Origin: Beroe ovata
Lineage: Eukaryota > Ctenophora > Nuda > Beroida > Beroidae
Assembly: GCA_946803715.1 (NCBI GenBank)
Contig: CAMPET010000081.1
Coordinates: 1-64,000 of the forward strand
Direction of reading: 5' to 3'
DNA length: 64,000 nt
A program made the position numbers and the translations under genes. Positions 1 to 10,834 of the stretch are shown in pieces. Within the stretch, counting starts at the first letter, position 1. Every line of letters begins with the position of its first letter. Under the pieces are notes generated by a model. It did no database searches. It worked only from the letters and a program-made list of their open reading frames with translations, and was not told where the DNA came from.

Positions 1-300
1 AAATAATGTTTCTGGCCTATTTTTTTCAGAGCTAGCTGATTGGGAAATTGGGTATAATTCTTATTTTTTCTCAGACATGAAGTTATGAGTCACATTATAT
101 ACCTACAGCTCCTCAAGGAAGCAAGATAGGGCCGAAATCGATCGGGAATCGATTCAGTGTCTTCAAAAAACCAAAATGCTTCGCTCTTTCAAAAGTATCG
201 ATTTCAGGAATTTTTTCAATGATATGAAATTTTGTAGTCCATAACAGAAAACTTGATAGTTTCCAAACAAGGATAGTTTCCAAATAAGGAGGGCTCCTAC

Positions 301-740
301 CTGGGTGAGAGAGTAAGGTACTGAGCTCTGTCTTGTATTAGGGTATCGAGGAGGGAGATGGTGGCCAGCACCCCACACCAAACACCCCACTGGGTAACGA
401 GGCCTACTTCACCGAGGTTCAGAACTCCGAACAGGAACACAAACTTGTACAGGCCGAAGTGGTTTATCTTATCTCTGATGTTCTGTTCCTCAATAGCTCG
501 AAGTCGACCAAACATTGCGTAAATGGCGAGCGAGCCCAACTGAACAACAGTGCATGCAAGAAGGTTGAGCAGGAAGATGTCAGTCCAAAAATGCTCATAC
601 TGGTGGTCAATGAACTCTGCAAAGTTGGAGAAATCTTGGTAGTAGCAGGATAGAGCAATGTAGATGAGGTACACGAGAATGCTGATGAAGTGATATGTTC
701 TGAAACTAGGGGCAAGGGACAGTGGGGAGAGAGTGGGCAT
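301..740 (-). CDS. AMFR: AMFR/gp78-like E3 ubiquitin ligase, first exon (partial)
   Basis: First coding exon, 146 residues, read from the ATG at 740 to a donor CAG|GTAGGA at 301; the rest lies left of the window. It resembles the N-terminal membrane region of AMFR (gp78), an ER multi-span ubiquitin ligase of ER-associated degradation. Seen directly: a start of the form MPxLxxxxxxSxRTY, hydrophobic segments near residues 17-37, 52-78 and 98-135, and the family-like strings FGRLRAIEEQ, FGVLNLGEV and the exon-terminal QYLTLSP. The RING, CUE and p97-binding regions expected downstream are not in the window. It is the last member of a minus-strand gene run. I see no other coding exon in 1-300, which reads as intron. 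Assignment rests on remembered family similarity and would be weak if the next exon lacked a RING domain. Confidence 0.78.
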
Positions 741-1515
741 TGTGAAGGAGGTTCTCGAGTGGAATTATCTGGAACCTTCCTTATATGGTCTGATTGAGTT
801 AATTGCGATAAGTGATCTAAGTGATGGTCATTATGGTCAGTCTCGGAAGGAATTGGCTGTTCAGATTCTGTTTGATTCTGAAATCACATTCTATCCTAAG
901 AGGAAACACTTCGTCAAATTGATTAAGACATTGGTAGGTATTATACAATGTAACTAAATCATTGAAAACTTTTCGGATTGAGAACAAAATGCTGGTCACC
1001 AATCTCAATATACTACTTTTGTAGCAGAGTTTGTCTAAGATGCAGTTAGAATGACGTACCTAGGTACGAAACTCTGTTATTGAAAATGCTGAATTGAAAA
1101 AGTTACTTTCATGACATTTAACAGAGTTTATTATTAACACAAATATTCTTCACAAAAAAATGCATGTTCTGAGGTGAGAAAGAGGTGGGTAAGTATCGCA
1201 GAGAGTAGTTTTTCATGATAAAAAGTCAAAAATTCTTAATGGGCCTTATTATCTAAGCAAAAAACGAAGAGCTACGGATAGCCAAACTCACAAAAATGAG
1301 CGAAGTGGTTCACAAAGACGTACTTACATCGTACATTTTTATTAACAAACACACAAAACATAAATTAAAGTAGTTAAGTATCAAATGCCTAGAGTTAGTA
1401 TCACACAGCCGCAATGTAAACGAACCAGTTAAGATATTGTTATTAAGTGATATGCGTGAAAGAATCACACAGCTATCCCTGACACAGCACACTTCTATCC
1501 CATCTCCCATCATTA
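741..1515. other. Intergenic, AMFR promoter side and PRDX 3' side
   Basis: No convincing coding exon on either strand. It contains the 5' flank of the AMFR-like gene and the 3' flank of the peroxiredoxin gene. A plus-strand open frame at 733-957 has no family resemblance. Confidence 0.6.
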
Positions 1516-2208
1516 TTAACACTCCTTCTCAAAGTACTCCTTGCTCTCCTGAACTCCCGGTTTGATGGTGTTTGCCCCGGGTTTCCAGTTAGCTGGACAC
1601 ACTTCTCCATGCTCCTCCACGAACTGCAGAGCTTTGACCGTCCTGATAGCTTCATCCACACTTCGACCAATGGGCAGATCGTTCACGGTGATGTGCCGAA
1701 CATTGCCCGCCTTGTCGATAACAAATAGTCCACGGAGTGCAATACCAGCGGGTTCGAGAAGAACTCCGTAGTCTTTGGCGATGGATTTGTTGAGGTCAGC
1801 CAGGATGGGGATTTGCATGTCGCCCAGTCCTCCCTCGTTACGGGGCTGATTGCACCAGGCGAGGTGAGAAAAGTGAGAGTCAACAGAGCACGCCAGAACT
1901 TGACAACCGAGTGCATCGAACTCAGCCGATCTGTCACTGAACGCGGTGATCTCGGTGGGGCACACGAATGTGAAGTCGAGGGGGTAGAAGAAGAGGAGGA
2001 CGTATTTACCAGCGTAGTCTGACAGGGATACTTCCTTGAAATCGCCTCCGGGCATCACAGCCTGACATGTGAACGCAGGTGCAGGGTTAGGAATAGAGGC
2101 AATGTGTCGCAGTGAGGCAGGTGTTGCCAAGGAAGTGGGCGTTGCTAGGATACGTCTTGTGGAGGATTGGAGAAGACGTGAACTAGCACGTGCCAAGGAG
2201 CTGAACAT
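1516..2208 (-). CDS. PRDX3: Mitochondrial typical 2-Cys peroxiredoxin (PRDX3-like)
   Basis: Single-exon gene of 230 residues. It reduces hydrogen peroxide using thioredoxin. Residues 1-40 are rich in Ser, Ala, Leu and Arg without acids, as in a mitochondrial presequence, which favours PRDX3 over cytosolic PRDX1/2. The peroxidatic cysteine is C83 in FVCPTE and the resolving cysteine is C204 in EVCPANW, so this is the dimeric 2-Cys class. The GGLG loop (126-129) and the C-terminal YF pair (225-226) are both present; in eukaryotic 2-Cys enzymes these mark susceptibility to over-oxidation of the active-site cysteine. Length matches the family. The start is preceded by an acceptor-like gctcag one base before ATG. 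It has no introns while its neighbours do; retroposition or simple intron loss are both possible. Confidence 0.96.
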   Translation of the reverse strand: MFSSLARASSRLLQSSTRRILATPTSLATPASLRHIASIPNPAPAFTCQAVMPGGDFKEVSLSDYAGKYVLLFFYPLDFTFVCPTEITAFSDRSAEFDALGCQVLACSVDSHFSHLAWCNQPRNEGGLGDMQIPILADLNKSIAKDYGVLLEPAGIALRGLFVIDKAGNVRHITVNDLPIGRSVDEAIRTVKALQFVEEHGEVCPANWKPGANTIKPGVQESKEYFEKEC

Positions 2209-2716
2209 CCTGAGCTAACCTATAAGAGAGTATGTGTGTGAAGGGTTTGACAACGACTGCTCTAATTGATTCTAATAGATAGATTTAGGATGATATCCTC
2301 TGCTCTATGTAAAATGATGCCAAATAAATTTACGGTAAGTAAGAAAAGTAAAATTGAAATAATATAGCTTCAAATAAAATTAAGTGTATCACAGCCACGT
2401 CCCTCAAATGAAACGAATTTGATATAAATTCAGTGGAAATGAGAAGTATTTCTGGAAAATGCACAATCTAGAACCATTGGAATTATGACAATTCGAGGCT
2501 AAGATTTCGCTCAACAGTAATGCTCCTTCTGTTGCATATCGGCATATCATATTATTAATGACTCACAAAGTGACGAAACAGCAGGCTTGGAGTGCATATT
2601 GCAAGAGGCTTATCAAGAGTAAGAACTAAGAAATCTCTCGGGAAAATAATTTAATCTGACAGAGCTGTATATGAAAGACGACTATTTGAGACGAAGTGGA
2701 GACTGCAACAATGACG
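2209..2716. other. Intergenic spacer between SNRPF and peroxiredoxin
   Basis: AT-rich spacer holding the promoter side of the peroxiredoxin gene and the 3' flank of SNRPF. No coding, RNA or repeat feature recognised. Confidence 0.6.
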
Positions 2717-3124
2717 TCACTGCACCATCATAGTCTCGCCTCCTGGCATGCCACCTTCCTCTTCCACCCCTCTGATATAAAGAACGTTGTTACAACGGAT
2801 AAGCACCTCGCCAAGGTTTCCCGCCAAAACCCCGTCTATGTACTCCTCCGTGTTAGCGAGGTTCAGGTTCATGTAGCTGTCCACAGAGACAAGGTAACCT
2901 GAACCGGAAGGATTGATTATTGATTTTCAAGATAATAAGTGGGTACAAATCTGTGCTAATCTAGGTACAATATACAAAGATCTTTGCTGGTTCTCAATGA
3001 AAAGATGGGAAATAAGAAAAAGTTTACCTTTGTATTCCATTCCCCATTTGAGCTTGACTATGATAGCTTGACCAGTGAGTCCACTGAGGAAAGGCTTTGG
3101 GTTGAGAGGAAGGGCGTTTGACAT
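2717..3124 (-). CDS. SNRPF: Small nuclear ribonucleoprotein F (Sm F)
   Basis: Two exons, 3028-3124 and 2717-2898, joined in phase 1 within a Gly codon (GAATACAAAG|GTAAAC donor; TTCAG acceptor), giving 92 residues. Sm F is one of seven Sm proteins that form the ring on U1, U2, U4 and U5 snRNAs. The reading LNPKPFL near the N-terminus, [11 protein letters not shown] (Sm1 motif), NTEEYIDG and [12 protein letters not shown] (Sm2 motif, with the RNA-contacting RCNN) are nearly identical to animal SNRPF. The C-terminus after VEEE is Gly/Met-rich and differs from the acidic vertebrate tail. Length is typical (human 86). No doubt on identity; the exon boundaries keep frame and conserve the family sequence across the junction. 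Confidence 0.97.
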
Positions 3125-3337
3125 ATTTGATTTGAAAAGCTACATGGAAATATGGGATAACATAAGGATACGATACCATTTTGCATTGTTTAAGTAATTC
3201 AACGCAGTTCAACGAATGATCTAAGTAGGAAGGTAAAGTACAAAGAAGCAATGGACCGCAGATGAATCACCTATCAAAAATAATTACCAATTACATAACC
3301 ATTCAAATCAAATATCTGTCAATTTATTCGGTAACTG

Positions 3338-4324
3338 CTAAAACGATCTATCATCTGTCAAAGAAAATGTCCTACAAAGAGAAGATACAAATTGTCGGGC
3401 AGCAGTTGTAAGGGGTTCACTGTCTTGCTGCCTCACCAAGGATACCATGAATTCCTGCATACTTCGCATAGTGGACAGACTGTCGTACACCAGTCTCTGA
3501 GACTGATTGAGTTGTTAATATACATATAACATAGACACAGAGACTCTTCGGGAAGATGGAGTCGAGTAGATGCAAAACATTTACAATTTTCGGAATTTAC
3601 CTGCTGGTAAGCTTTCCGGGCAAGAGGCATGACAGCCTCATTATAAGATTTATCAAATCCAATAATACAGCAAGATGCCACTCCACCCAGATACAATAAG
3701 GGGAATATCCTACCTATCTTGTATCCTGAAAGTTCAGTCAATCAAAGCGGGATGGAGTTATTATTTTATCAACATAGAATCTTAAATCGAAAAGCATGAA
3801 AAAACATGGAACTCGAAGAACAATATTATATAACTTTCACATGCATGCGATTGATCAATGATCTAGAACAAAAGAGAGGAATTCATTGGTGTTTCCAAGA
3901 CTACTAAAAGCATGAATTGCGAGAGTGTATGTAAACATGTAATAGGGCATAGAGGATTCGTGAAGATCCAATATTCATACAACTGAGCAATAAGTGATGA
4001 AGCTACTTGCTTACTTAGTATGATAGGTAGTTATTTGGATCGGAGATTGACTAAAATCTCAGGTCTATCTGCAAAAAAGCAACAAGCAGATATTTCTTGT
4101 ATTCATGGAAACCTACCAGAAAAATGCTGTGCAAGCACTTCATTGGAAGAAGCACACTTTTCCAACAAAGGCGCAGTGTAAGATGTGTGGTAGTGAGTCG
4201 ATCTGATGCACAACTCTCCAAAACTTGTCAGGTGGTTTTCTCTCAGGCTCCCTAAAGATAATCATTGAAGTGAAAAGCATTGGTAAGCGCATTTGCCGTT
4301 CATGAGTTTATGATATGAGGCCAT
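3338..4324 (-). CDS. Unrecognised small protein with one hydrophobic segment
   Basis: I do not recognise this protein. Exons 4117-4251, 3601-3725 and 3338-3502 are well supported: each has a clean acceptor (ATCTTTAG, CTTTCAG, CAATCAG), GT donors, and matching phases, ending in TAG at 3338. The first exon is less sure: ATG at 4324 with a short exon to 4297 and a non-canonical GC donor restores frame (150 residues in all). Residues about 60-75 form a hydrophobic stretch (RIFPLLYLGGVASCCIIGF) followed by a basic and helical, Gln-rich C-terminal part. The proposed ATG falls inside the last exon of FANCA (4308-4337), so the two genes overlap or the exons belong to an alternative FANCA 3' end. An inner mitochondrial membrane protein of the MIC26/27 type was considered, without support. 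Confidence 0.5.
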
Positions 4325-7300
4325 CGATTTGGAAGTTCTGCAAAAACGTGAGTGCACATTATGATCAAATGTTTTGCTTCATATTACAATTCATTCTAAT
4401 TAAGTAATTTACCCGATAACCAAAGATTAGAATAACAGTAAAACATTGCTGTGATGTATCCTTCAGCGATTGGATTACTGAATCGTATCCCCTGTAAGAA
4501 TTCTGCTCAATTGAAAGAATCAATTTTTTTTCCAGTTCTGAACCCAACATGTACATAGGTATAACAAATTCATGCGGTATCTCAGCTGATCGAACTTCAA
4601 CTCACACTGAAATCTGAAATGTGCTTCTCGGCAAATATAAGGAACCAAGATACACCTATTTGAGGACATATCTGTTCTTCTGGCACATCATTAGAACTCA
4701 CACCACCTTTTTCCAATTTCTGAAGTGAATAATCATTTTTCATTGGCTTAGTCATGTTTCGTACCTATTCAAAAAGAGTATTAAAATAAGGTAGAGATCC
4801 CACTTTCACTATATTCTTCTTACTTTCTTACCTTCAAAAAACCAACAACATTAAGGATCAGTTTATTTGACTTCATAACATTTGACTCTCTGGCCTTCGA
4901 AAGTTCTTCAATATAGAAAACGCATGAGATGAGAAAAGTTGAGGATCTTTCACACAAAGTGTTGAATAAAACTGCATCTTGAACAGATCTGTGGTTGAGA
5001 TTGGGGAAAAATGAAATATCAGTAGGTGTAACCCCGTGATTCAATGTTCTCATTAAATTTAATTACCACCTCAGAAAAAGAAGTCACACACCGAGCAGTC
5101 CTCTGATGAGCCCTACCTCACAATGGTCAGAGTAATAGGGTAGTCAAGCAAGTGATTTTCCGAATTAGTGATGTAAATCTTGTAGCTATCTAGAACACTC
5201 AACAAATTGTCTATACTTTTGAGAGCTCCACATCGATAAAGCAAGGAAGGCTTCAAAACATTCACAAGTTTGAAGAATCTTCTGAAAATTTCTTGGATTT
5301 TTGCAACAGGTTTCTCACTATTTCCTTGATATAAGGGAAGAAGAACTTGAGCCAGGGCATCATAGACCCAGAGTTGAGTGAAACTTGCAATTGGCATAAG
5401 AGTGAGAAAAGTTGACATCACAAATGGCAATATGTTGAGGGTCAGACAACATTTGAAGATTTCAGTGCATAAATGGTTGCAAGATTGATTAGATGTTATA
5501 CGATCAAATATTCGGGACACAGCTGATTGGAATCTATTGATGCGATCTCTGTCGTAGGGCCACCAATCAAGTACCTGGCATAATTTCACAATGGATATTT
5601 TCTTTGCAGTATCATCTGACAGAGTGAATTGGGGGTTAGTATCTGCTTTGCCAAGTAGTATGATGGGTAAATAAAGTAGCTCTTGTTCCTTTGCTAATAT
5701 TCTGAACATGATCTTATCTTTCAAGATCATAGACTTGATAATCATCTCATTGCTTTCATCATCAATGAGTTCAAGAAGTGATAATATTTCGCAGGGCCGA
5801 GGTTCATTCAAGATCAAAGTTTTGACGCAGTTCACGAATGGCTGTTTCAAATGTTTCAGAGAAGCGAAATCACCCAAAAAATCGGTTGCCTCAATATTTG
5901 GACACTCAAGGCAAACCGTTTTTATAAGTAACATCAGAGAGGGTTCATCACAAGCAGAGGAACACATTCGGTATATTCTGTCTTTTGCATCAGAGCCAGT
6001 AGAAGGAAGACTAAGGATAGCTTCTGATAGGCTTTCGGTTTGCGTAATTTCTTGCACCTCAGGCTCAGAATATCTTTTAACTGATTTTGGTATTTTATTA
6101 GCAGAGACCAGGGCAGTCACAAGACTAAGCCTACCTGGCTCATCATCAACCGATTTTTCTTTCAGAAGGAAAGGGAGAAAATGATTTGTATAGTATTGTT
6201 TCTTGAAAATACTTGCTTCAATGACAGAAGATGGTATGGCATTCCTCTTCTTGAATGACTTGATAGCTTTCTCCACATCATTTGCTACGTTTTTGTCAAT
6301 CTCAATCAAGTTGAAGTCTTTCATTCTAGTTCTAGCTAGCATCACATAGTGATCCAATTTTTCTTTGAATTTAGCGCCCCCTCTTAGTGAAATTTGAATG
6401 TGGTGTTTCAAGTAACTTCCAATTTCATGGGGAACTAACGACGTCAATATGTCAATGATGAATTCTACAGATTTTGAAGATGTTATATGAGTAGATCCAT
6501 TGCCGAAGTAGATTTGTAAACTCTCAGGATAGGATCTCTTCCCTGTTATATCCAGAACACGCATCAGCAGCAATGATAGAATAAAGTTATGACGATTCTG
6601 GCACGACAGAGAGCTCCATAAAAACTCTGACAGGAAATCTAAGTTTGCTACCATGTTATCACTTTTGAGAAGAATATAACACCATAACGCAGAAAATAAA
6701 GTCGGGTTGGACTCAAAAAAATCACTTGTACTCTTCAGGATCCCTAATATCTGTTCAGATGGAGTAGAATCTAGGAAGCCAGTTATTCTTTCAATTTGAA
6801 TCTGAAACTGTACACTCCTAAAAACCTCTATTTGAGATGAATAGAGCTCCTCTATATTTGATTTTGGCTCATGCTGTAGCAAGGCTGGGATAACATCACT
6901 TGCAGATACTGTCAGCGTCATAGTAAATTTAGTGTCCACGTTTGTAGATTCTGTTATTATCTTCGTGACAAAGAAAATAAGCCTAGTCTTTTGACATGGG
7001 TCACTGCAGAGCAACTGTCTCAAGTTTTGTTGCGAACACTCATTCCCTTTGGTTATGATATAGTATCCAACCTTATTAAAATTTCCATCAGCCATCACTT
7101 TTTCCAGTTTTTCAAGGCAAACCCATCCTCTCTCAACCAGAGCAACAATATTCTGGACAACTTCATCGTTAACATCTTGCAAATGATCAACGATGTTCAG
7201 GAATTTTTGTACTTGGAACTCTGAGTCACCTAAAGAAGCAATTGTGTCTTTAAAACGGTCAGGATCTCCTAATAAAAGGGATTCAAGCCCAGTAGAGCAT

Positions 7301-7578
7301 GATGTCTTGCAGGATTCAGAAATCAACCCCTCTAATATAGAAACCATCTCATCTGTGAACAACTCTTCCTGTACACAATCATGACCTGGAGCCTGTTTTC
7401 GCTTCCTCTTAGACTTCCTCAGAGAACTCTCAGACAATAGCTCTCTAGTTTCAGTCAGTGTCTTTTCCTCATCCACAACCTCAGCCAGAATCGCCTGTGC
7501 TCTTTTAGTGGCTTCCTCTGAGTCAAGTTGACTGGTTTTCGGAACAACAAACTTTAGTGAAGTAACTCCTCGATTCAT
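4308..7578 (-). CDS. FANCA: Fanconi anaemia group A protein homologue
   Basis: Core-complex subunit of the Fanconi DNA crosslink repair pathway, which monoubiquitinates FANCI-FANCD2. Exons: 5117-7578, 4832-5048, 4608-4764, 4413-4537 and 4308-4337; phases agree throughout and give about 996 residues. The large first exon carries the most diagnostic FANCA segment: VEKAI...NAIPSSVIEASIF, YYTNHFLPFLL, and RGGAKFKEKLDHY just before it; later come LDWWPYDRD, equivalent to the Trp-Trp segment of the C-terminal domain, and in exons 3-4 GVSWFLIF...LEKKLIL, matching the human ISWLALF...LGRLLL region. Residues 53-61 (RKSKRKRKQ) look like a nuclear localisation signal. The human protein has 1455 residues, so the N-terminal part and extreme C-terminus are shorter here. 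ATG at 7578 follows directly on a TTGTTCAG acceptor-like site. The last short exon is the weakest part. Confidence 0.85.
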
Positions 7579-7823
7579 CTGAACAAATCAAGGGAAGTAA
7601 CTTGATAGGTTATCCTTCTAACACTTGAAGAAGTCGCAATAACTTTTGAATTGAGATAAAATCCAATTTGATCAAGAATTTGATCAAGGTTTCAAGGCGC
7701 GTCTGTATCTTGCAATAAGAGGTAAATTCAAAAACAGAATTAGAAATTAATGAAGTAATAATCCATTTCGAACTATAAAAATGAAACCCATTTTGGTACC
7801 TACAGAAGGCTTTTCTTACACCT

Positions 7824-8357
7824 TCAACTGAAAACATCGAACCTCAATTTTTCTCTGATACTCCCCTCCCCAGTGTTCCTTAAGCCTTGTAATTCAGCAA
7901 GGGCCTCGATTATGAGTTTTATCCTAGCTTTGATGTCTAAGCTCTTATCAGTCAACTTCTCTGACTTAACAGTCAACTGATCGATTTTCTTCTTCAAAAA
8001 ACTCAGAGCTTCATCCATGGTGAGCTGAACATGAAGACCCATTCCTATGTCAACATAGATGTACTCAGTGTCCTTGACTTCTGCTTGCATGTAAAAGTTG
8101 CATCCAACATCAATCTTAGACTTGACCGGACGTTTTTCAATTGTATTGAGCCTCTCAATGGCAGTCTGTAATTTGCTGTACTCGGATATTTCATCATAAA
8201 TCTTGTCTCGTTCCTCCAAAACTTGCTTAAGATCGTTTTTGAGAACTTCGTTGACAAATGTCTCGTATTTGATCACTTTTTCGGGTATCTCGAATTTGGA
8301 TTGTACTTCTTGCTGATCAATCAACACACTCTCTTCATTGTAATCATAATATGACAT
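7824..8357 (-). CDS. UXT: UXT, alpha-class prefoldin-like protein
   Basis: Intronless coding region of 177 residues from the ATG at 8357 (an in-frame ATG at 8375 lies upstream of an acceptor-like TTTCACAG and is less likely). UXT is an alpha-type prefoldin subunit found in R2TP/URI prefoldin-like complexes that assemble large complexes and also acts in transcription. The family pattern is plain: VIKYETFVNEVLKNDL, ERDKIYDEI, then IDVGCNFYMQAEV, IYVDIGMGLHVQLT and ALSFLKKKI, that is two coiled-coil helices flanking two beta-hairpins. Human UXT has 157 residues; the extra length is an acidic N-terminal tail. The stop codon is about 245 bp upstream of the FANCA start on the same strand, so the two could share regulation. 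Confidence 0.93.
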   Translation of the reverse strand: MSYYDYNEESVLIDQQEVQSKFEIPEKVIKYETFVNEVLKNDLKQVLEERDKIYDEISEYSKLQTAIERLNTIEKRPVKSKIDVGCNFYMQAEVKDTEYIYVDIGMGLHVQLTMDEALSFLKKKIDQLTVKSEKLTDKSLDIKARIKLIIEALAELQGLRNTGEGSIREKLRFDVFS

Positions 8358-8960
8358 TGCCTTCCTGTGAAACACAGTATTTATACCAATTAATATTGGA
8401 CATTAGTTCAGTATATTAAAATTTATAGATATAGAACTGTTCACTGATGAATCCGAAACAAGATATGTGCTTGCGTCCCTGTAAGGTAAGCACTTCATTT
8501 CCCTCCCCTATAAGAAGGCAGCAGTGAGATGAGAAATGAACTATCGCGTAAGATTCGAGATGGGGGTGCGCGGTGCAGTCACGTGACCTCCCACGTGCAA
8601 ACGATGCCAAAGAATCCGATTGTGTGCGGTTAAATTCAGTAGACTATTTGTTTCACAAATCTGTTTCGTTTATCACTACACAGAAAATAACTTTGCAACA
8701 CAACCAGATAATAAGGGGCTGACAAGCCAGGAAAGACAAATTTATCTGATACGAAATTTAACATAATTAATTAAATTTACATACAATAGGTAATTTACAA
8801 AAAAACATACCTAACATACTATAATCTAATACTTACCTATGGGCAAGGAATAATTTAAATCTAGGATCTATTTGCAATCAAAATTTTCACCCACAGATCA
8901 ACACCCAAAGTTCATTGATTCTCAGCATTGATTCTCAGTGGAGGGTATTGCGACATGTTC
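8358..8960. other. Spacer with UXT promoter side and dispersed repeat
   Basis: Between UXT and HSD17B10. Nearly all of 8465-8700 is a dispersed repeat (separate entry) that carries E-box-like CACGTG and TCACGTGA sites. No coding exon seen. Confidence 0.6.
8465..8700 (+). repeat. Dispersed repeat, inverted copy at 26460-26795
   Basis: The stretch containing ATCGCGTAAGATTCGAGATG, TCACGTGACCTC, and TTTCCCTCCCC recurs in reverse complement at 26460-26795, with long matching runs and scattered differences. It lies immediately upstream of UXT here and within an intron of the two-span protein there. No transposase is encoded; the ends were not resolved. Confidence 0.75.
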
Positions 8961-10411
8961 CTACGTCATTCTGAGTGCACCATCCATTCGGATAGTTTCA
9001 CCATTCAAATATCCGTTAGTCATGATGTGATGTGCCAATGAACCATACTCCTCTGAGGATAGATTGTCGGCATTGTGAAACTTAGATCCAGTAGTTGTAT
9101 CTAGCTATATGGGCTATCTAAAGAATGAGCGAAGATTTCATGGTTATACAATACAGACGTCAGACTTACTGACATCTATAGGTTACAGTTACCTGGCTGT
9201 CCAAGACGCTTAGGGAAAGGTACAGCTGAAGCTAGTCCTGCCTTTATATCATCTCTCATGCCAGCCATCATTGGCGTCTCTATTACACCTGAGAAGAGAG
9301 TTTCATTGAATTTACTAATTCATATCAACTTTTCCTGACTCAGAGACTCATGAGACTTGAATCTGCAAAGCAAAGAAAACGATTGTAAACCAGGTGCAAT
9401 AGTGCAAGCCCTTATCCCGAAGGCAGCCAAGTCTCGTGATAAAACTATCGTGAGTGCTCTTACTCCACCCTTACTGGCAGCATAGCTTGCCTGTCCCCGC
9501 TGCCCTTCAAACGCAGCTACACTTGCAGTGTTTATCAGAACACCTGGAAAGTAGAGAAGATACTACCCATGGAGTTGTAGTGTTTTGATGCAGCAATAAA
9601 AAGTGTTGTCAAGAAGGAGTCGGGTCACTTCAAGAAGCTGTCACAGCTTAGCTGTGATTTCAAAACTTTGTATCAGCAAGAATATGTCAAGTTAATGACA
9701 GACCTCTTTCCCCACTTTCATTATAAGGGTCTTGCCCTGCCATTCTCTCTGCAGCCAACCGACAAACGTTAAAAGTACCAACAAGGTTTACGTTGATAGT
9801 TCTCTGGAAATCGTCCAAAGACGCTGGACCTGGACAAAAGAGAACTTTATGCTAGAAAATTCTCTTTACAAATCATGCCTGACGCATGTATGTACTATGT
9901 ATTCTAGTTGATCCAAGGTTCAAAGACATTGAACCCTCAAAGACGTGCGTCCTGTGATGAGGATTGAGGATACCTCGTTTGGAGTAGGTCAGTCCAGCAG
10001 TAGCAATACCAGCACAGCTTACAGCAGCAGTTATAGGTCCGAGTTCTTTAGCAGCCACCTCAAGTGCATCCTTAACACTGCCCTCATCCGTTACATCAAC
10101 TGGCGCGAACCTGCGGATAGTTAAGTTTACATTGAGGGCAAAAAATAAAGATGCCCATTGCCCATTTTCTTATGAATAAAGTTTCAATTTGAGCCATCAT
10201 ATCAACCAGATTGTCAGACACTTGCTGCCGCTGACCTGCAATTAGAAGACATCTCCTCAGCAAGAGCAGCCCCGTTGGAAGAAGGAAGATCCGCAATGAC
10301 TGCTTTGCCACCCATCTTGAGGACATGTCTGACCGTGGCCAGACCCAAGCCGGATGCGCCACCCGTTACCAGCGCAACGATCCCCCTATTCATGGTCATT
10401 CCTCTAATCAT
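8961..10411 (-). CDS. HSD17B10: 3-hydroxyacyl-CoA dehydrogenase type 2 (SDR family)
   Basis: Six exons (10236-10411, 9974-10110, 9704-9829, 9391-9543, 9193-9288, 8961-9100), all phases consistent, 275 residues if started at the ATG at 10411 (others at 10399 and 10393). HSD17B10 is a mitochondrial NAD-dependent short-chain dehydrogenase that oxidises 3-hydroxyacyl-CoA in isoleucine and fatty acid breakdown and, in animals, is also the MRPP2 subunit of mitochondrial RNase P. Seen: the Rossmann motif TGGASGLG, the acidic cofactor-specifying residue in VIADLP, CAGIA, then the catalytic Ser in [11 protein letters not shown], Tyr and Lys in YAASKGG, IAPG, and the C-terminal [13 protein letters not shown] that closes the substrate pocket. 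Length matches human (261) with a slightly longer N-terminus. Confidence 0.96.
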
Positions 10412-10834
10412 AATAACTAGATCACGTTTAGGACATTTGATTGCTGTCGGCACAAATTATAGAAGAAAAAACACTGTAAACAAGGCTGTGTATTGGTCTA
10501 TTTTCAATGACAATTACACTGACTCTGTGTCACTGTCGAGATAAAATAACTCATAAAAAGATAAACGAAATGATGTGATATCCTATATCTTGAGTAAGGA
10601 GTGCAATACTCGTCTCAACATCCCAAATCTACTGACTATTTCACAGGCCAACTATCTGAGATGGTAAGAAGCGCGTCATGGTGAACAGTGAACACCCACG
10701 AAACTCTCAAAGTCAATGACACCCAATTAACACATCAACCATCTAACGTATACAAAATACATGTTTACATAATAACTCCCTGGCGTACAGCAATGGTAAA
10801 CTCAAAACCAATGTGCAAGAGAGAAATCATGATC
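10412..10834. other. Spacer between HSD17B10 and MED25
   Basis: Short AT-rich spacer containing the HSD17B10 promoter side and the MED25 3' flank. No feature recognised. Confidence 0.6.
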
